Source: Pseudomonas mosselii (lineage in GTDB: Bacteria; Pseudomonadota; Gammaproteobacteria; Pseudomonadales; Pseudomonadaceae). From it: a stretch of 64,000 nucleotides of DNA. The notes below the pieces were generated by a model. It was not told the DNA's origin. It made no database searches and saw nothing but the letters and a program-made list of their open reading frames with translations. The first letter of the stretch is position 1. Each line of letters begins with the position of its first letter. Location: the NCBI RefSeq assembly GCF_019823065.1, contig NZ_CP081966.1, forward strand, positions 3,627,501 to 3,691,500. The letters run 5' to 3'. Below are positions 11,469-21,088 of this stretch, piece by piece. The position numbers were made by a program, and so were the translations under genes.

Positions 11469-13144
11469 GCGCCTTCACCGTTGCCGATTACCTGCTGACC
11501 CGCCTCAAGGAACTGGGCCTGGACAAGGTGTTCCAGGTTCCGGGGGACTACTGCTCGAAGTTCATGAGCGCGCTGGATGCCTTCGAGGGCATCGAAGCCG
11601 TGGGCGAGATCTACGAGATGGGCGCCGCCTACAGCGCCGACGGCTACGCCCGGGTGCACGGCCTGGGCGCGGTGTCGCTGCAGTACGGCGTGGGCACCTT
11701 CAGCGCGGTGAACGCCATCGCCGGCGCTTATGTGGAGCGCAACCCGGTGGTGGTGATTTCCGCCAGCCCCTCGACCAGCGACCGCCTCAAGGCCAATGCC
11801 CAGAACGTGCTGTTCCACCACTCCATCGGCAACTTCGAGGCCGACCGCAACGTGCTGGAGCAAGTGACCGTGGCCTGCGAGATCCTGTCCGACCCGCACC
11901 GCGCGCCGTGGCAGATCGACAACGCGCTGATCGCCGCCCTCACCCACCGCCAGCCCATCTACCTGGAGGCCTACCAGGACATCTGGGGCGCCGAGGTCAG
12001 CCGCCCCCATGGCCAGCTGACCCCGGCCCCGCGCCCGTCCAATCCCCAGGCCCTGCAAAGCCTGGTCGAAGCCAGCGTGCAACGCCTGGCGAAGGCGCGC
12101 CAGCCCCTGGTGCTGCTGGGCGTGGAGATCATCCGCTACGGCCTGCAGGACGCCGTGCAGCGCCTGATCGACAGTTGCGGCCTGCCCTTTTCCACCACCC
12201 TCGACGCCAAGACCGCGCTCGACGAGAGCCAGGCGCCGTTCATCGGCACCTACGCCGGCCCCGCCTCGCGCCCGGAAACCTCGGCCCGGGTGGATGCCTG
12301 CGACTGCATCCTGGCCATCGGCGTGATCTTCACCGACGACTACCTGGACCTGCTCAAGGCCCGCTACGGCCAGATCGTCCAGGTGAACTGCGAACTGGCC
12401 CGCGCCGGCGCCGACTACTACCCCAACGTGCGTCTGCCCGACTACGTCGATGCCCTGCTCAAGGCCCTGGAGGTGGACGCCCAGTTCCCGCGCCCGAGCG
12501 CGGCACTGGCCGCCTCGCGCCCACTGCTGGGCAGCGGCGCGGTGCCCTGCGCGCTGAGCTACGCAAGCTTCTTCGACAGCCTGGTGAACTTCGCCCAGGA
12601 GCACCGCCTGTGGCAGACCAGCACGCTGATCCTCGGCGAGAGCTCGTCGCTGTATGTGGCCAGCAACATCAACGGCATGCCCCGTGGCAGCTTCATCTCC
12701 GACGCCATCTGGGGCTCGCTCGGCCACGAGACCGGTTGCGCCCTGGGCGTGGCGCTGGGCAGCGGCCGGCGCCCGGTGGTGGTGGCCGGCGACGGCGGGT
12801 TCATGATGGTCAGCCAGTCACTGGCGGCGTTGGCGCGCAACAAGGTCAATGCCTTGGTGTTCGTGATGAGCAACCAGGTGTATGCGATCGAGCAAGCCTT
12901 CGTCGACCCTGACGCGTTCACGCCCGAAGGTGAGTTTGCGCCGTTCGATACCCTGCCCGCGCTGGACTATACGGCGCTGGCGAGCGGGTATGGCGCACTG
13001 GGGTATCGGGTGGAGACGGTGGACCAGTTGGAACGGTTGCTGGCGCAGGTGCTGATGGTGGAGGATCGGCCGGTGCTGGTGGAGGTGAAGATTGCCGAGA
13101 AGGACTTTGCCGAGCAGATCAAACGGTTGGCCGGGGTGAGTTAA
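11465..13144 (+). CDS. ThDP-dependent 2-keto acid decarboxylase
   Basis: The 559-residue protein has the three-domain layout of pyruvate/indolepyruvate decarboxylases. The N-terminal PYR domain has GDYCSKFMSALDA and a catalytic-glutamate region GEIYEMGAAYSADGYAR. A central domain follows, then a PP domain with the ThDP/Mg motif GDGGFMMVSQSLAALARNKV and a downstream MSN that replaces the usual NN. Its start overlaps the stop of the amine oxidase by four bases, so the two are almost certainly translated together. The product would be an aldehyde from a keto acid, for example an arylacetaldehyde from an aryl pyruvate if the oxidase uses aromatic amino acids. A benzoylformate decarboxylase-like role cannot be excluded. 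Confidence 0.85.
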   Translation: MSAFTVADYLLTRLKELGLDKVFQVPGDYCSKFMSALDAFEGIEAVGEIYEMGAAYSADGYARVHGLGAVSLQYGVGTFSAVNAIAGAYVERNPVVVISASPSTSDRLKANAQNVLFHHSIGNFEADRNVLEQVTVACEILSDPHRAPWQIDNALIAALTHRQPIYLEAYQDIWGAEVSRPHGQLTPAPRPSNPQALQSLVEASVQRLAKARQPLVLLGVEIIRYGLQDAVQRLIDSCGLPFSTTLDAKTALDESQAPFIGTYAGPASRPETSARVDACDCILAIGVIFTDDYLDLLKARYGQIVQVNCELARAGADYYPNVRLPDYVDALLKALEVDAQFPRPSAALAASRPLLGSGAVPCALSYASFFDSLVNFAQEHRLWQTSTLILGESSSLYVASNINGMPRGSFISDAIWGSLGHETGCALGVALGSGRRPVVVAGDGGFMMVSQSLAALARNKVNALVFVMSNQVYAIEQAFVDPDAFTPEGEFAPFDTLPALDYTALASGYGALGYRVETVDQLERLLAQVLMVEDRPVLVEVKIAEKDFAEQIKRLAGVS

Positions 13145-13215
13145 AGCTACGGAGCAGTGGTGTCAGGCATCAGCCTTGCTGGTGCCACGCCCACGTACTT
13201 CCTCCAGATGAAAAA

Positions 13216-13241
13216 GCCGCTTTCGTTTGCTCGAAAGCGGC
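13216..13241. terminator. Bidirectional hairpin between convergent genes
   Basis: GCCGCTTTCG and CGAAAGCGGC form a perfect 10-bp stem with a 6-base loop. It lies between the decarboxylase and the convergent gene at 13262. A run of A precedes it on the + strand, which is a T-run for the minus-strand transcript. Confidence 0.75.
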
Positions 13242-13261
13242 CCTTGCCGTTACGCCGACGT

Positions 13262-13558
13262 TCAACTGTCGCCTTGCTCACACTTGGCCGGCAACTGCCC
13301 ATCGATCATCGCCTTGGCCATGCCACTGAGGTAGTACGTCGCCCGCATCAGCGTCTGTGCCTCTTTCGGCTGGCTCAACGCCTGGTACGTCAGCGATGTG
13401 ATACAGCCCAGGATGATTGTTGTTTCCTGCAGCACGTCCTCGGTCGGCAACCCCGGGATCGCCTGCACCCAGTCGCGCACCGAGAACTGCTTGGTGCGGC
13501 CGACCAGGCTGACGATCTTCAAGTCTGTGGTGCCCTTTGCGTGTTCGTCCTTGTCCAT
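13262..13558 (-). CDS. Small DUF3077-like protein
   Basis: The protein has 98 residues with the start at 13558; AGGGGG precedes this ATG, whereas the longer reading frame from 13600 lacks a site. The C-terminal part, TTIILGCITSLTYQALSQ and YYLSGMAKAMIDGQL, resembles the small DUF3077/DUF6124-type proteins that are abundant in Pseudomonas and have no known function. The protein at 31804-32028 shares the YLSGMAKA core. It is transcribed alone, convergent with the decarboxylase and sharing its terminator. Confidence 0.65.
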   Translation of the reverse strand: MDKDEHAKGTTDLKIVSLVGRTKQFSVRDWVQAIPGLPTEDVLQETTIILGCITSLTYQALSQPKEAQTLMRATYYLSGMAKAMIDGQLPAKCEQGDS

Positions 13559-13971
13559 GACCTTGCCCCCTGGAAAAAGAAAGAGCCCGTCGCGCTTCAT
13601 CCTCCGGAACCGCCATACCTGACTGCGCGATCCGTGCGCAGTAAGCTGCCCAGTGGTGCGGCCTGTTCCGACGGGTGAAGCGCGACGAGCAGGCCGAGAC
13701 TAAAGCGATCGCCAATGCGCTACAACGGGCTACCGGCAGGAAAAGGCATCTTTAGGAAAAGGCCTACATAAACAACGAAACAAAGGCTGCAGGACCTGAA
13801 ATATTCTCCGCATAGGTTGTCCACCGCGAGACAAGTCGCATCGCCGCGCCCACGAAGGCCGCATTGACCTGCATCGGGTGGCACCAGGGATGCCTTGGCT
13901 GCAAAGCATCTGCCCTGCTCCAGCACTTCAGGCTACGATGACACCTCGCCCCGCCAGGCCCAGCCACCGCC
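13559..13971. other. Intergenic region between divergent genes
   Basis: These 413 bases separate the leftward small gene from rightward mtlR. Short reading frames occur on both strands, but none has a ribosome site or recognisable product. Promoters for both neighbours must lie here; I could not identify them with confidence. A lower-GC stretch at 13740-13810 is the likeliest promoter area. Confidence 0.4.
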
Positions 13972-14877
13972 ATGCCCAGAACCAGCAAAGTCACCGACCC
14001 ATCCTACGAGTTGATGGACGACCATGAAGGCGCCTCGCTGATCTACCGTCAGCACGGCTTCCCCAGCCCGCTGGTGCGCTGGCATTTCCACAAGGAATAC
14101 GAGCTGCACCTGATCGTTGCCAGTGCAGGCAAGGTGTTCATCGGCGACTACATCGGCAACTTCGCCCCCGACACGCTGTTCCTCACCGGCCCCAACCTGC
14201 CGCACAACTGGATCAGCCAGGTCGGCCCCGACGAAGTGGTGGCCAAGCGCGACATGCTGGTGAACTTCACCGACGAGGTGCTTGAAGGCGGCAGCCAGGT
14301 GTTCTCCGAGCTCACCCAGCTCGCCCCGCTGCTGGCACGAGCGCGCTACGGCATCGAGTTCCGCGACCCGGCGCTGATCCGCGATAGCCGTCACCTGCTG
14401 CAACGCATCGCCGATAGCTGCGGCATGACCCGCCTGGGATACTTTTTTATCCTCATGGAACAGCTGGCCGCCTGTGAGGACTACCAACTGCTGTCCACCG
14501 TCACCTCCTCGCAACTGGCCGACGAGCACAACGTCGAGCGCATCAACCGGGCGGTGGACTACATCTTCCAGCACTACGCCCAGGACCTGAGCCAGAACGA
14601 GGTGGCCGAACACCTGGGGATGACGCCGACCTACTTCTCGCGGTTCTTCAAGCAGGCCGCCGGGCGCGGCTTCGTCGAGTTCGTCAACCGGCTGCGGGTG
14701 AGCAAGTCGTGCGAGCTGCTGGCCAAGGGCGAGCTGCCGGTGACCGAGGTGTGCTTCGAGTCGGGGTTCAGCAACCTGTCGAACTTCAACCGGCGCTTCT
14801 TGCAGCTCAAGGGCATGACCCCGTCCGACTACCGCAGCCTGGTGACCCAGCGCCTTACCGAGCAGAACCGGGCCTGA
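13972..14877 (+). CDS. mtlR: Polyol operon activator, AraC family
   Basis: This is a 301-residue AraC/XylS-type regulator. An N-terminal cupin-like effector domain (YRQHGFPSPLVRWHFHKEYE, near 24-43) is followed by two helix-turn-helix units near residues 190-290 (NEVAEHLGMTPTYFSRFFKQ and VTEVCFESGFSNLSNFNRRF). The sequence and its position directly upstream of mtlE match MtlR of P. fluorescens, the activator that responds to mannitol, arabitol and glucitol. It is on the same strand as the operon but separated by a REP inverted repeat, so it is probably transcribed separately. No clear MtlR operator was identified. Confidence 0.9.
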   Translation: MPRTSKVTDPSYELMDDHEGASLIYRQHGFPSPLVRWHFHKEYELHLIVASAGKVFIGDYIGNFAPDTLFLTGPNLPHNWISQVGPDEVVAKRDMLVNFTDEVLEGGSQVFSELTQLAPLLARARYGIEFRDPALIRDSRHLLQRIADSCGMTRLGYFFILMEQLAACEDYQLLSTVTSSQLADEHNVERINRAVDYIFQHYAQDLSQNEVAEHLGMTPTYFSRFFKQAAGRGFVEFVNRLRVSKSCELLAKGELPVTEVCFESGFSNLSNFNRRFLQLKGMTPSDYRSLVTQRLTEQNRA

Positions 14878-14908
14878 ATCGGGGCGATGTGCCGAGGTCG
14901 TACGCAAT

Positions 14909-15031
14909 CCCTGTGGGAGCGGCCTTGTGTCGCGAAAGGGCCGCACAGCGGCCCCGGCGATTCATGCGTTAACGCTGAAACCCTGGGGCCGCTGCGCGCC
15001 CCTTTCGCGACACAAGGCCGCTCCCACAGGG
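14909..15031. repeat. REP pair with 32-bp inverted arms
   Basis: A 32-base arm at 14909-14940 (CCCTGTGGGAGCGGCCTTGT and onwards) is repeated as its exact reverse complement at 15000-15031. This is the common Pseudomonas REP unit. It lies between mtlR and mtlE, where it could stabilise or end transcripts. The remaining bases up to mtlE (15032-15165) must hold the mtlE promoter and MtlR site, which I could not place. Confidence 0.85.
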
Positions 15032-15165
15032 AAATACCTAATCCCGGCACAGCAAAAAAGTATCGGTCAAGGTGCAGGCGAGGCTTTGTCGGCGTCGTCG
15101 CACAACGGTGTAATCGGCAGCGAGCGACACAAAAACAATAACGTCATCCCCGATGGAGTTCACCG

Positions 15166-16476
15166 ATGAACGACTCGATCAAGGCCTGCCTGGCCGCCGC
15201 CTGCCTCAGCCTGCCGCTGCACACCCAGGCCGCCGAGACCCTGACCATCGCCACGGTCAACAACAACGACATGATCCGCATGCAGCGCCTGGCCAAGGTG
15301 TTCGAACAGCAGCACCCGGACATCCAGCTCAAGTGGGTGGTGCTCGAAGAGAACGTGCTGCGCCAGCGCCTGACTACCGACATCGCCACCCAGGGCGGGC
15401 AGTTCGACGTGCTGACCATCGGCATGTACGAAGCCGCGCTATGGGGCGCCAAGGGCTGGCTGGCGCCGATGACCGACCTGCCCGCCGACTACCACCTCGA
15501 CGATGTGTTCCCCTCGGTGCGCAACGGCCTGTCGGCCAACGGCACGCTGTACGCCTTGCCCTTCTACGCCGAAGCCTCGATCACCTACTACCGCAAGGAC
15601 CTGTTCGAGAAAGCCGGGCTGAGCATGCCCGAGCAACCCACTTGGACCCAGCTCGGCGAGTTCGCCGCCAAACTCAACCACCCCGACCAGGGCCAGTACG
15701 GCATCTGCCTGCGCGGCAAGGCCGGCTGGGGCGAGAACATGGCGCTGATCGGCACCGTGGCCAACGCCTTCGGCGCGCGCTGGTTCGATGAGCAATGGAA
15801 ACCCGAATTCAGTGGCAGCGAGTGGAAGAACGCGCTGAACTTCTATGTGACCACCCTCAAGCAGTACGGCCCGCCCGGCGCCTCCAGCAATGGCTTCAAC
15901 GAAAACCTCGCGTTGTTCAACAGCGGCAAGTGCGCGATGTGGGTCGACGCCAGCGTCGCCGGCTCGTTCGTCACCGACAAGAGCCAGAGCAAGGTCGCCG
16001 ACCAGGTCGGCTTCACCTTCGCGCCCAAGGAGGTCACCGACAAGGGCGCCACCTGGCTGTATTCCTGGGCCCTGGCGATTCCCACCAGCTCCAAGGCCAA
16101 GGACGCCGCCAAAACCTTCAGCACCTGGGCCACCTCCGAGGCCTACGGCAAGCTGGTGGCCGAGCAGGAAGGCGTGGCCAACGTGCCACCGGGCACCCGC
16201 GCCTCGACCTACAGCGACGCGTACCTGGCCGCCGCGCCGTTCGCCAAGGTGACCCTGGAATCGCTCAAGCGCGTCGACCCCAACCACCCCACCCTCAAGC
16301 CCGTGCCTTATGTGGGCATCCAGCTGGTGACCATCCCCGAGTTCCAGGCCATCGGTACCCAGGTCGGCAAGCTGTTTTCCGCCGCGCTCACCGGGCAGAT
16401 GAACGTGGACCAGGTGCTGGCCTCGGCCCAGCAATCCACTGAACGCGAGATGAAGCGCGCCGGCTACCCCAAGTAG
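15166..16476 (+). CDS. mtlE: Polyol ABC transporter, substrate-binding protein
   Basis: The 436-residue protein begins with a signal peptide (MNDSIKACLAAACLSLPLHTQAAE, likely cut after TQA) followed by TLTIATVNNNDMIRMQRLAK, the start of a family 1 extracellular solute-binding fold. GGAG lies 9 bases before the ATG. It would capture mannitol, sorbitol or arabitol in the periplasm and deliver it to MtlFG. First gene of the operon, with mtlF 70 bases downstream. The assignment rests on sequence type plus the full mtl gene order. Confidence 0.93.
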   Translation: MNDSIKACLAAACLSLPLHTQAAETLTIATVNNNDMIRMQRLAKVFEQQHPDIQLKWVVLEENVLRQRLTTDIATQGGQFDVLTIGMYEAALWGAKGWLAPMTDLPADYHLDDVFPSVRNGLSANGTLYALPFYAEASITYYRKDLFEKAGLSMPEQPTWTQLGEFAAKLNHPDQGQYGICLRGKAGWGENMALIGTVANAFGARWFDEQWKPEFSGSEWKNALNFYVTTLKQYGPPGASSNGFNENLALFNSGKCAMWVDASVAGSFVTDKSQSKVADQVGFTFAPKEVTDKGATWLYSWALAIPTSSKAKDAAKTFSTWATSEAYGKLVAEQEGVANVPPGTRASTYSDAYLAAAPFAKVTLESLKRVDPNHPTLKPVPYVGIQLVTIPEFQAIGTQVGKLFSAALTGQMNVDQVLASAQQSTEREMKRAGYPK

Positions 16477-16546
16477 CTCGCACCGCCGTAGACCGCGCCG
16501 TCCTGCGGCGCGGTGACCGCCCCTTTCCGATGCACACGGAGTCGCC

Positions 16547-17470
16547 ATGAACACATCGGCCCTCGACACCCCGAGCCTCGCCACCGCGCGCCCCGGCAAA
16601 CGCCGCGTCGGCCCCGGCTGGTTCCTGGTCAGCCCTTCGGTGGCGCTGCTGCTGTTGTGGATGATCGTGCCCCTGGGCATGACCCTGTATTTCTCGCTGA
16701 TCCGCTACAACCTGCTGTACCCCGGCGAAAACCAGTTCGTGGGCATTGAGAACTTCGCCTTCTTCGTCACCGACGCCGGCTTCATGCCCGGCGCCCTCAA
16801 CACCCTGACCCTGGTCGGCAGCGTGCTGGCGATCAGCGTGGTGCTCGGCGTGCTGGTCGCCGCGCTGCTGGAGGCCGGCGAGTTCTGGGGCCGCGGCGTG
16901 GTGCGGGTGCTGCTGATCTCGCCGTTCTTCATCATGCCCACGGTCAGCGCGCTGCTGTGGAAGAACCTGATCTTCCACCCGGTGTCGGGCATCCTCGCCG
17001 CCGTGTGGCGCCTGTTCGGCGCGCAGCCGGTGGATTGGCTGGCGCACTACCCGCTGCTGTCGATCATCCTGATCGTGTCGTGGCAGTGGCTGCCGTTCGC
17101 CATCCTGATCCTGATGACCGCCATGCAGTCGCTGGACCAGGAACAGAAGGAAGCCGCGCGCCTGGATGGCGCAGGCCCCTTGGCGATCTTCTGGCACCTG
17201 ACCCTGCCGCACCTGGCCCGGCCGATCGCCGTGGTGGTGATGATCGAGACGATCTTCCTGCTCTCGGTGTTCGCCGAGATCTTCACCACCACCAGCGGCG
17301 GCCCCGGATACGAGTCCACCAACCTCGCCTACCTGATCTACAACCAGGCGCTGCTGCAGTTCGACGTCGGCATGGCCTCGGCCGGTGGCCTGATCGCCGT
17401 GCTGATCGCCAATATCGCCGCCATCGTGCTGGTCCGCATGATCGGCAAGAACCTCACCGCGCGCAGCTGA
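16547..17470 (+). CDS. mtlF: Polyol ABC transporter permease 1
   Basis: The 307-residue inner membrane protein has six hydrophobic segments and the binding-protein-dependent permease motif EAARLDGAGPLAIFWHLTLP near residue 203, which contacts the ATPase. The gene has the ribosome site GGAG and lies 10 bases before mtlG. It forms the MalF-like half of the sugar-alcohol importer. Confidence 0.93.
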   Translation: MNTSALDTPSLATARPGKRRVGPGWFLVSPSVALLLLWMIVPLGMTLYFSLIRYNLLYPGENQFVGIENFAFFVTDAGFMPGALNTLTLVGSVLAISVVLGVLVAALLEAGEFWGRGVVRVLLISPFFIMPTVSALLWKNLIFHPVSGILAAVWRLFGAQPVDWLAHYPLLSIILIVSWQWLPFAILILMTAMQSLDQEQKEAARLDGAGPLAIFWHLTLPHLARPIAVVVMIETIFLLSVFAEIFTTTSGGPGYESTNLAYLIYNQALLQFDVGMASAGGLIAVLIANIAAIVLVRMIGKNLTARS

Positions 17471-17480
17471 GGAGCCCGCC

Positions 17481-18314
17481 ATGCTGACACTCAAGCAAAC
17501 CCGCACCCTGAAGAACGCGCTGCTCGGCCTGCTGTGCTGGGCCATCGCCCTGGTGATCTTCTTCCCGATTTTCTGGATGCTGCTGACCAGCTTCAAGACC
17601 GAGCTGGACGCCTTCGCCACGCCGCCGCAGTTCCTCTTTGCGCCGACGCTGGAGAACTACCTGCACATCAACGAGCGCAGCGACTACTTCGCCTACGCCT
17701 GGAACTCGGTGCTGATCTCGTTCTCGGCGACCCTGCTGTGCATGCTGATCGCGGTGCCTGCGGCCTACTCGATGGCCTTCTTCGAGACCCGCCACACCAA
17801 GCGCACGCTGCTGTGGATGCTGTCGACCAAGATGCTGCCGCCGGTGGGCGTGTTGATGCCGATCTACCTGCTGGCCAAGCAGTTCGGCCTGCTCGATTCG
17901 CGCCTGGCGCTGATCATCGTCTACACCCTGATCAACCTGCCGATCGTGGTGTGGATGGTGTACACCTACTTCAAGGACATCCCCGTGGACATCCTCGAAG
18001 CCGCGCGGCTGGACGGCGCCGGCACCTGGCAGGAGATCGTCCGCGTGCTGCTGCCGATCGCCCGCGGCGGGCTGGCCTCGACCTTGCTGCTGTCGCTGAT
18101 CCTGTGCTGGAACGAGGCGTTCTGGTCGCTGAACCTGACCTCGTCCGCCGCCGCGCCGCTGACCGCGTTGGTGGCGTCCTATTCGAGCCCTGAGGGGCTG
18201 TTCTGGGCCAAGCTCTCGGCCGTCTCGACCCTGGCCTGCGCGCCGATCCTGATATTTGGCTGGATCAGCCAGAAGCAGCTGGTGCGTGGGCTTTCGTTTG
18301 GGGCAGTCAAATGA
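17481..18314 (+). CDS. mtlG: Polyol ABC transporter permease 2
   Basis: The 277-residue MalG-like permease has six hydrophobic segments and the EAA motif EAARLDGAGTWQEIVRVLLP near residue 173. A strong site (GAGGAG) precedes the ATG. It pairs with MtlF. It is followed by a REP pair before mtlK, which may lower expression of the downstream genes. Confidence 0.93.
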   Translation: MLTLKQTRTLKNALLGLLCWAIALVIFFPIFWMLLTSFKTELDAFATPPQFLFAPTLENYLHINERSDYFAYAWNSVLISFSATLLCMLIAVPAAYSMAFFETRHTKRTLLWMLSTKMLPPVGVLMPIYLLAKQFGLLDSRLALIIVYTLINLPIVVWMVYTYFKDIPVDILEAARLDGAGTWQEIVRVLLPIARGGLASTLLLSLILCWNEAFWSLNLTSSAAAPLTALVASYSSPEGLFWAKLSAVSTLACAPILIFGWISQKQLVRGLSFGAVK

Positions 18315-18326
18315 CTCCTCTATCAG

Positions 18327-18432
18327 GGGCTGCTTTGCAGCCCAATCGCGACACAAGGCCGCTCCCACAGGGGATCGCGCACGCCTGTGGGAGCGGCCTT
18401 GCGTCGCGAAAGGACCGCGAAGCGGTCCCGGC
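18327..18432. repeat. Two opposed REP units inside the mtl operon
   Basis: A REP copy at 18327-18372 (ending GCCGCTCCCACAGGG) faces an inverted copy at 18384-18432 (starting CCTGTGGGAGCGGCCTTGCG). They fill the gap between mtlG and mtlK. A strong hairpin of this kind in an operon usually protects upstream mRNA and can make downstream genes less abundant. Confidence 0.85.
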
Positions 18433-18473
18433 ATTCCCGCATCCAACCCCGACTTTCGCCGAGGACACCCCCC

Positions 18474-19586
<1,113 letters not shown>

Positions 19587-19596
19587 GGACTCCAGG

Positions 19597-21072
19597 ATGA
19601 AACTGAACCAGCACAACCTCGGCCAACTGCCGCCCACCGTCGCCCGCCCCTCCTACGACCGCGCCCAACTGCGCCAGGGCATCGTGCACATCGGCGTCGG
19701 CGGCTTCCACCGCGCCCACCAGGCCGCCTACACCGACGCCCTGATGAACGGCGGAGAAGGCCTCGACTGGGCCATCTGCGGCATCGGCTTGCGCGGCGAA
19801 GACCGCGCCATGCGCGACGCCCTTGCCGGCCAGGACCACCTCTACACCCTGTTCGAACTGGGCGACCAGCCCGACACCAAGGTCCGCGTGATCGCCGCCA
19901 TCAACGGCATGCTGCTGGCTGCGGACGGCGCCGAACCGCTGCTGGCCAAACTGGCCGAACCCAATATCCGCATCGTCTCGCTGACCATCACCGAAGGCGG
20001 CTACTGCATCGACGACAGCACCGGCGAGTTCCGCATCGACCTGCCACAGATCCAGCACGACCTGGCCAACCCGCAATCCCCGCAAAGCGTCTTCGGCTAC
20101 CTCTGCGAAGCCCTGCGCCGCCGCCGCGAAGCCGGCACCGGGCCGTTCACCGTGATGTCATGCGACAACCTCCCGCACAACGGCGACGTCGCCCGCAAGG
20201 CCCTGTTGGCCTTCGCCCAGCGCCTCGACCCCGACCTGGCCGACTGGGTCGCCAGCCACGTCAGCTTCCCCAACGCCATGGTCGACCGCATCACCCCGAT
20301 GACCAGCCCCGCCCACCGCCAGCAACTGCGCGAGCGCCACGGCGTCGACGATGCCTGGCCGGTGGTGTGCGAGCCGTTTTTGCAATGGGTGGTGGAAGAC
20401 ACCTTCGTCGCGGGCCGCCCGGCCTGGGAGAAAGTCGGCGTGCAGTTCACCCGCGACGTCACCCCCTATGAAGAGATGAAGATCAAGCTGCTCAACGGCA
20501 GCCACCTGGCCCTCACCTATCTGGGCTTTTTGCAAGGCTACCGCTTCGTCCACGAAACCCTCGCCGACCCGCTGCTGCGCCGCTACATGCGCACCTTCAT
20601 GGACCAGGACGTAACCCCACAACTGGCCCCGGTGCCCGGCATCGATCTTGAGCGCTACAAGCAAAGCCTCGGCGAACGCTTCGCCAACCGCGCCATCGCC
20701 GACCAGCTGGAGCGCGTGTGCTCCGACGGCTCGTCGAAGTTCCCCAAGTTCATCGTGCCCACCGCCAACCGCCTGATCGCCGACGGCAAGCCGCTGGAGC
20801 GCGTGGCCCTGGTGGTCGCCGCCTGGGCCCTGTACCTGCGCGGCGAAGACGAGCACGGCAACCGCTACAGCATCCCCGACCCCCGCGCCGCCGATTGCCA
20901 GGCCCGGGTGGTGCAACGCGACGGCCTGGCCGCCCGGGTGCTGGGCGACGAGGCGATCTTCGGCAGCGCCATCCCCGCGTCCAAGGCCTTCGTCAGCGCC
21001 TTCGAGCGCCTGTACGACAGCTTGCGCGAAGTCGGCGTGAGTGAAACCCTGCGCCAGGTCCTCGGCGACTGA
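19597..21072 (+). CDS. mtlD: Mannitol 2-dehydrogenase
   Basis: The 491-residue long-chain polyol dehydrogenase has an N-terminal nucleotide-binding motif GIVHIGVGGFHRAHQA at 28-43 and the family's lysine motif KIKLLNGSHLALTYLGFLQG near 296. It oxidises mannitol to fructose, and arabitol or sorbitol to the matching ketose, with NAD. AAGGA precedes the start; the gene lies 10 bases after mtlK. The fructose or xylulose it makes is phosphorylated by the next two genes. Confidence 0.93.
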   Translation: MKLNQHNLGQLPPTVARPSYDRAQLRQGIVHIGVGGFHRAHQAAYTDALMNGGEGLDWAICGIGLRGEDRAMRDALAGQDHLYTLFELGDQPDTKVRVIAAINGMLLAADGAEPLLAKLAEPNIRIVSLTITEGGYCIDDSTGEFRIDLPQIQHDLANPQSPQSVFGYLCEALRRRREAGTGPFTVMSCDNLPHNGDVARKALLAFAQRLDPDLADWVASHVSFPNAMVDRITPMTSPAHRQQLRERHGVDDAWPVVCEPFLQWVVEDTFVAGRPAWEKVGVQFTRDVTPYEEMKIKLLNGSHLALTYLGFLQGYRFVHETLADPLLRRYMRTFMDQDVTPQLAPVPGIDLERYKQSLGERFANRAIADQLERVCSDGSSKFPKFIVPTANRLIADGKPLERVALVVAAWALYLRGEDEHGNRYSIPDPRAADCQARVVQRDGLAARVLGDEAIFGSAIPASKAFVSAFERLYDSLREVGVSETLRQVLGD

Positions 21073-21088
21073 CACGGAGTGTTTCGAA

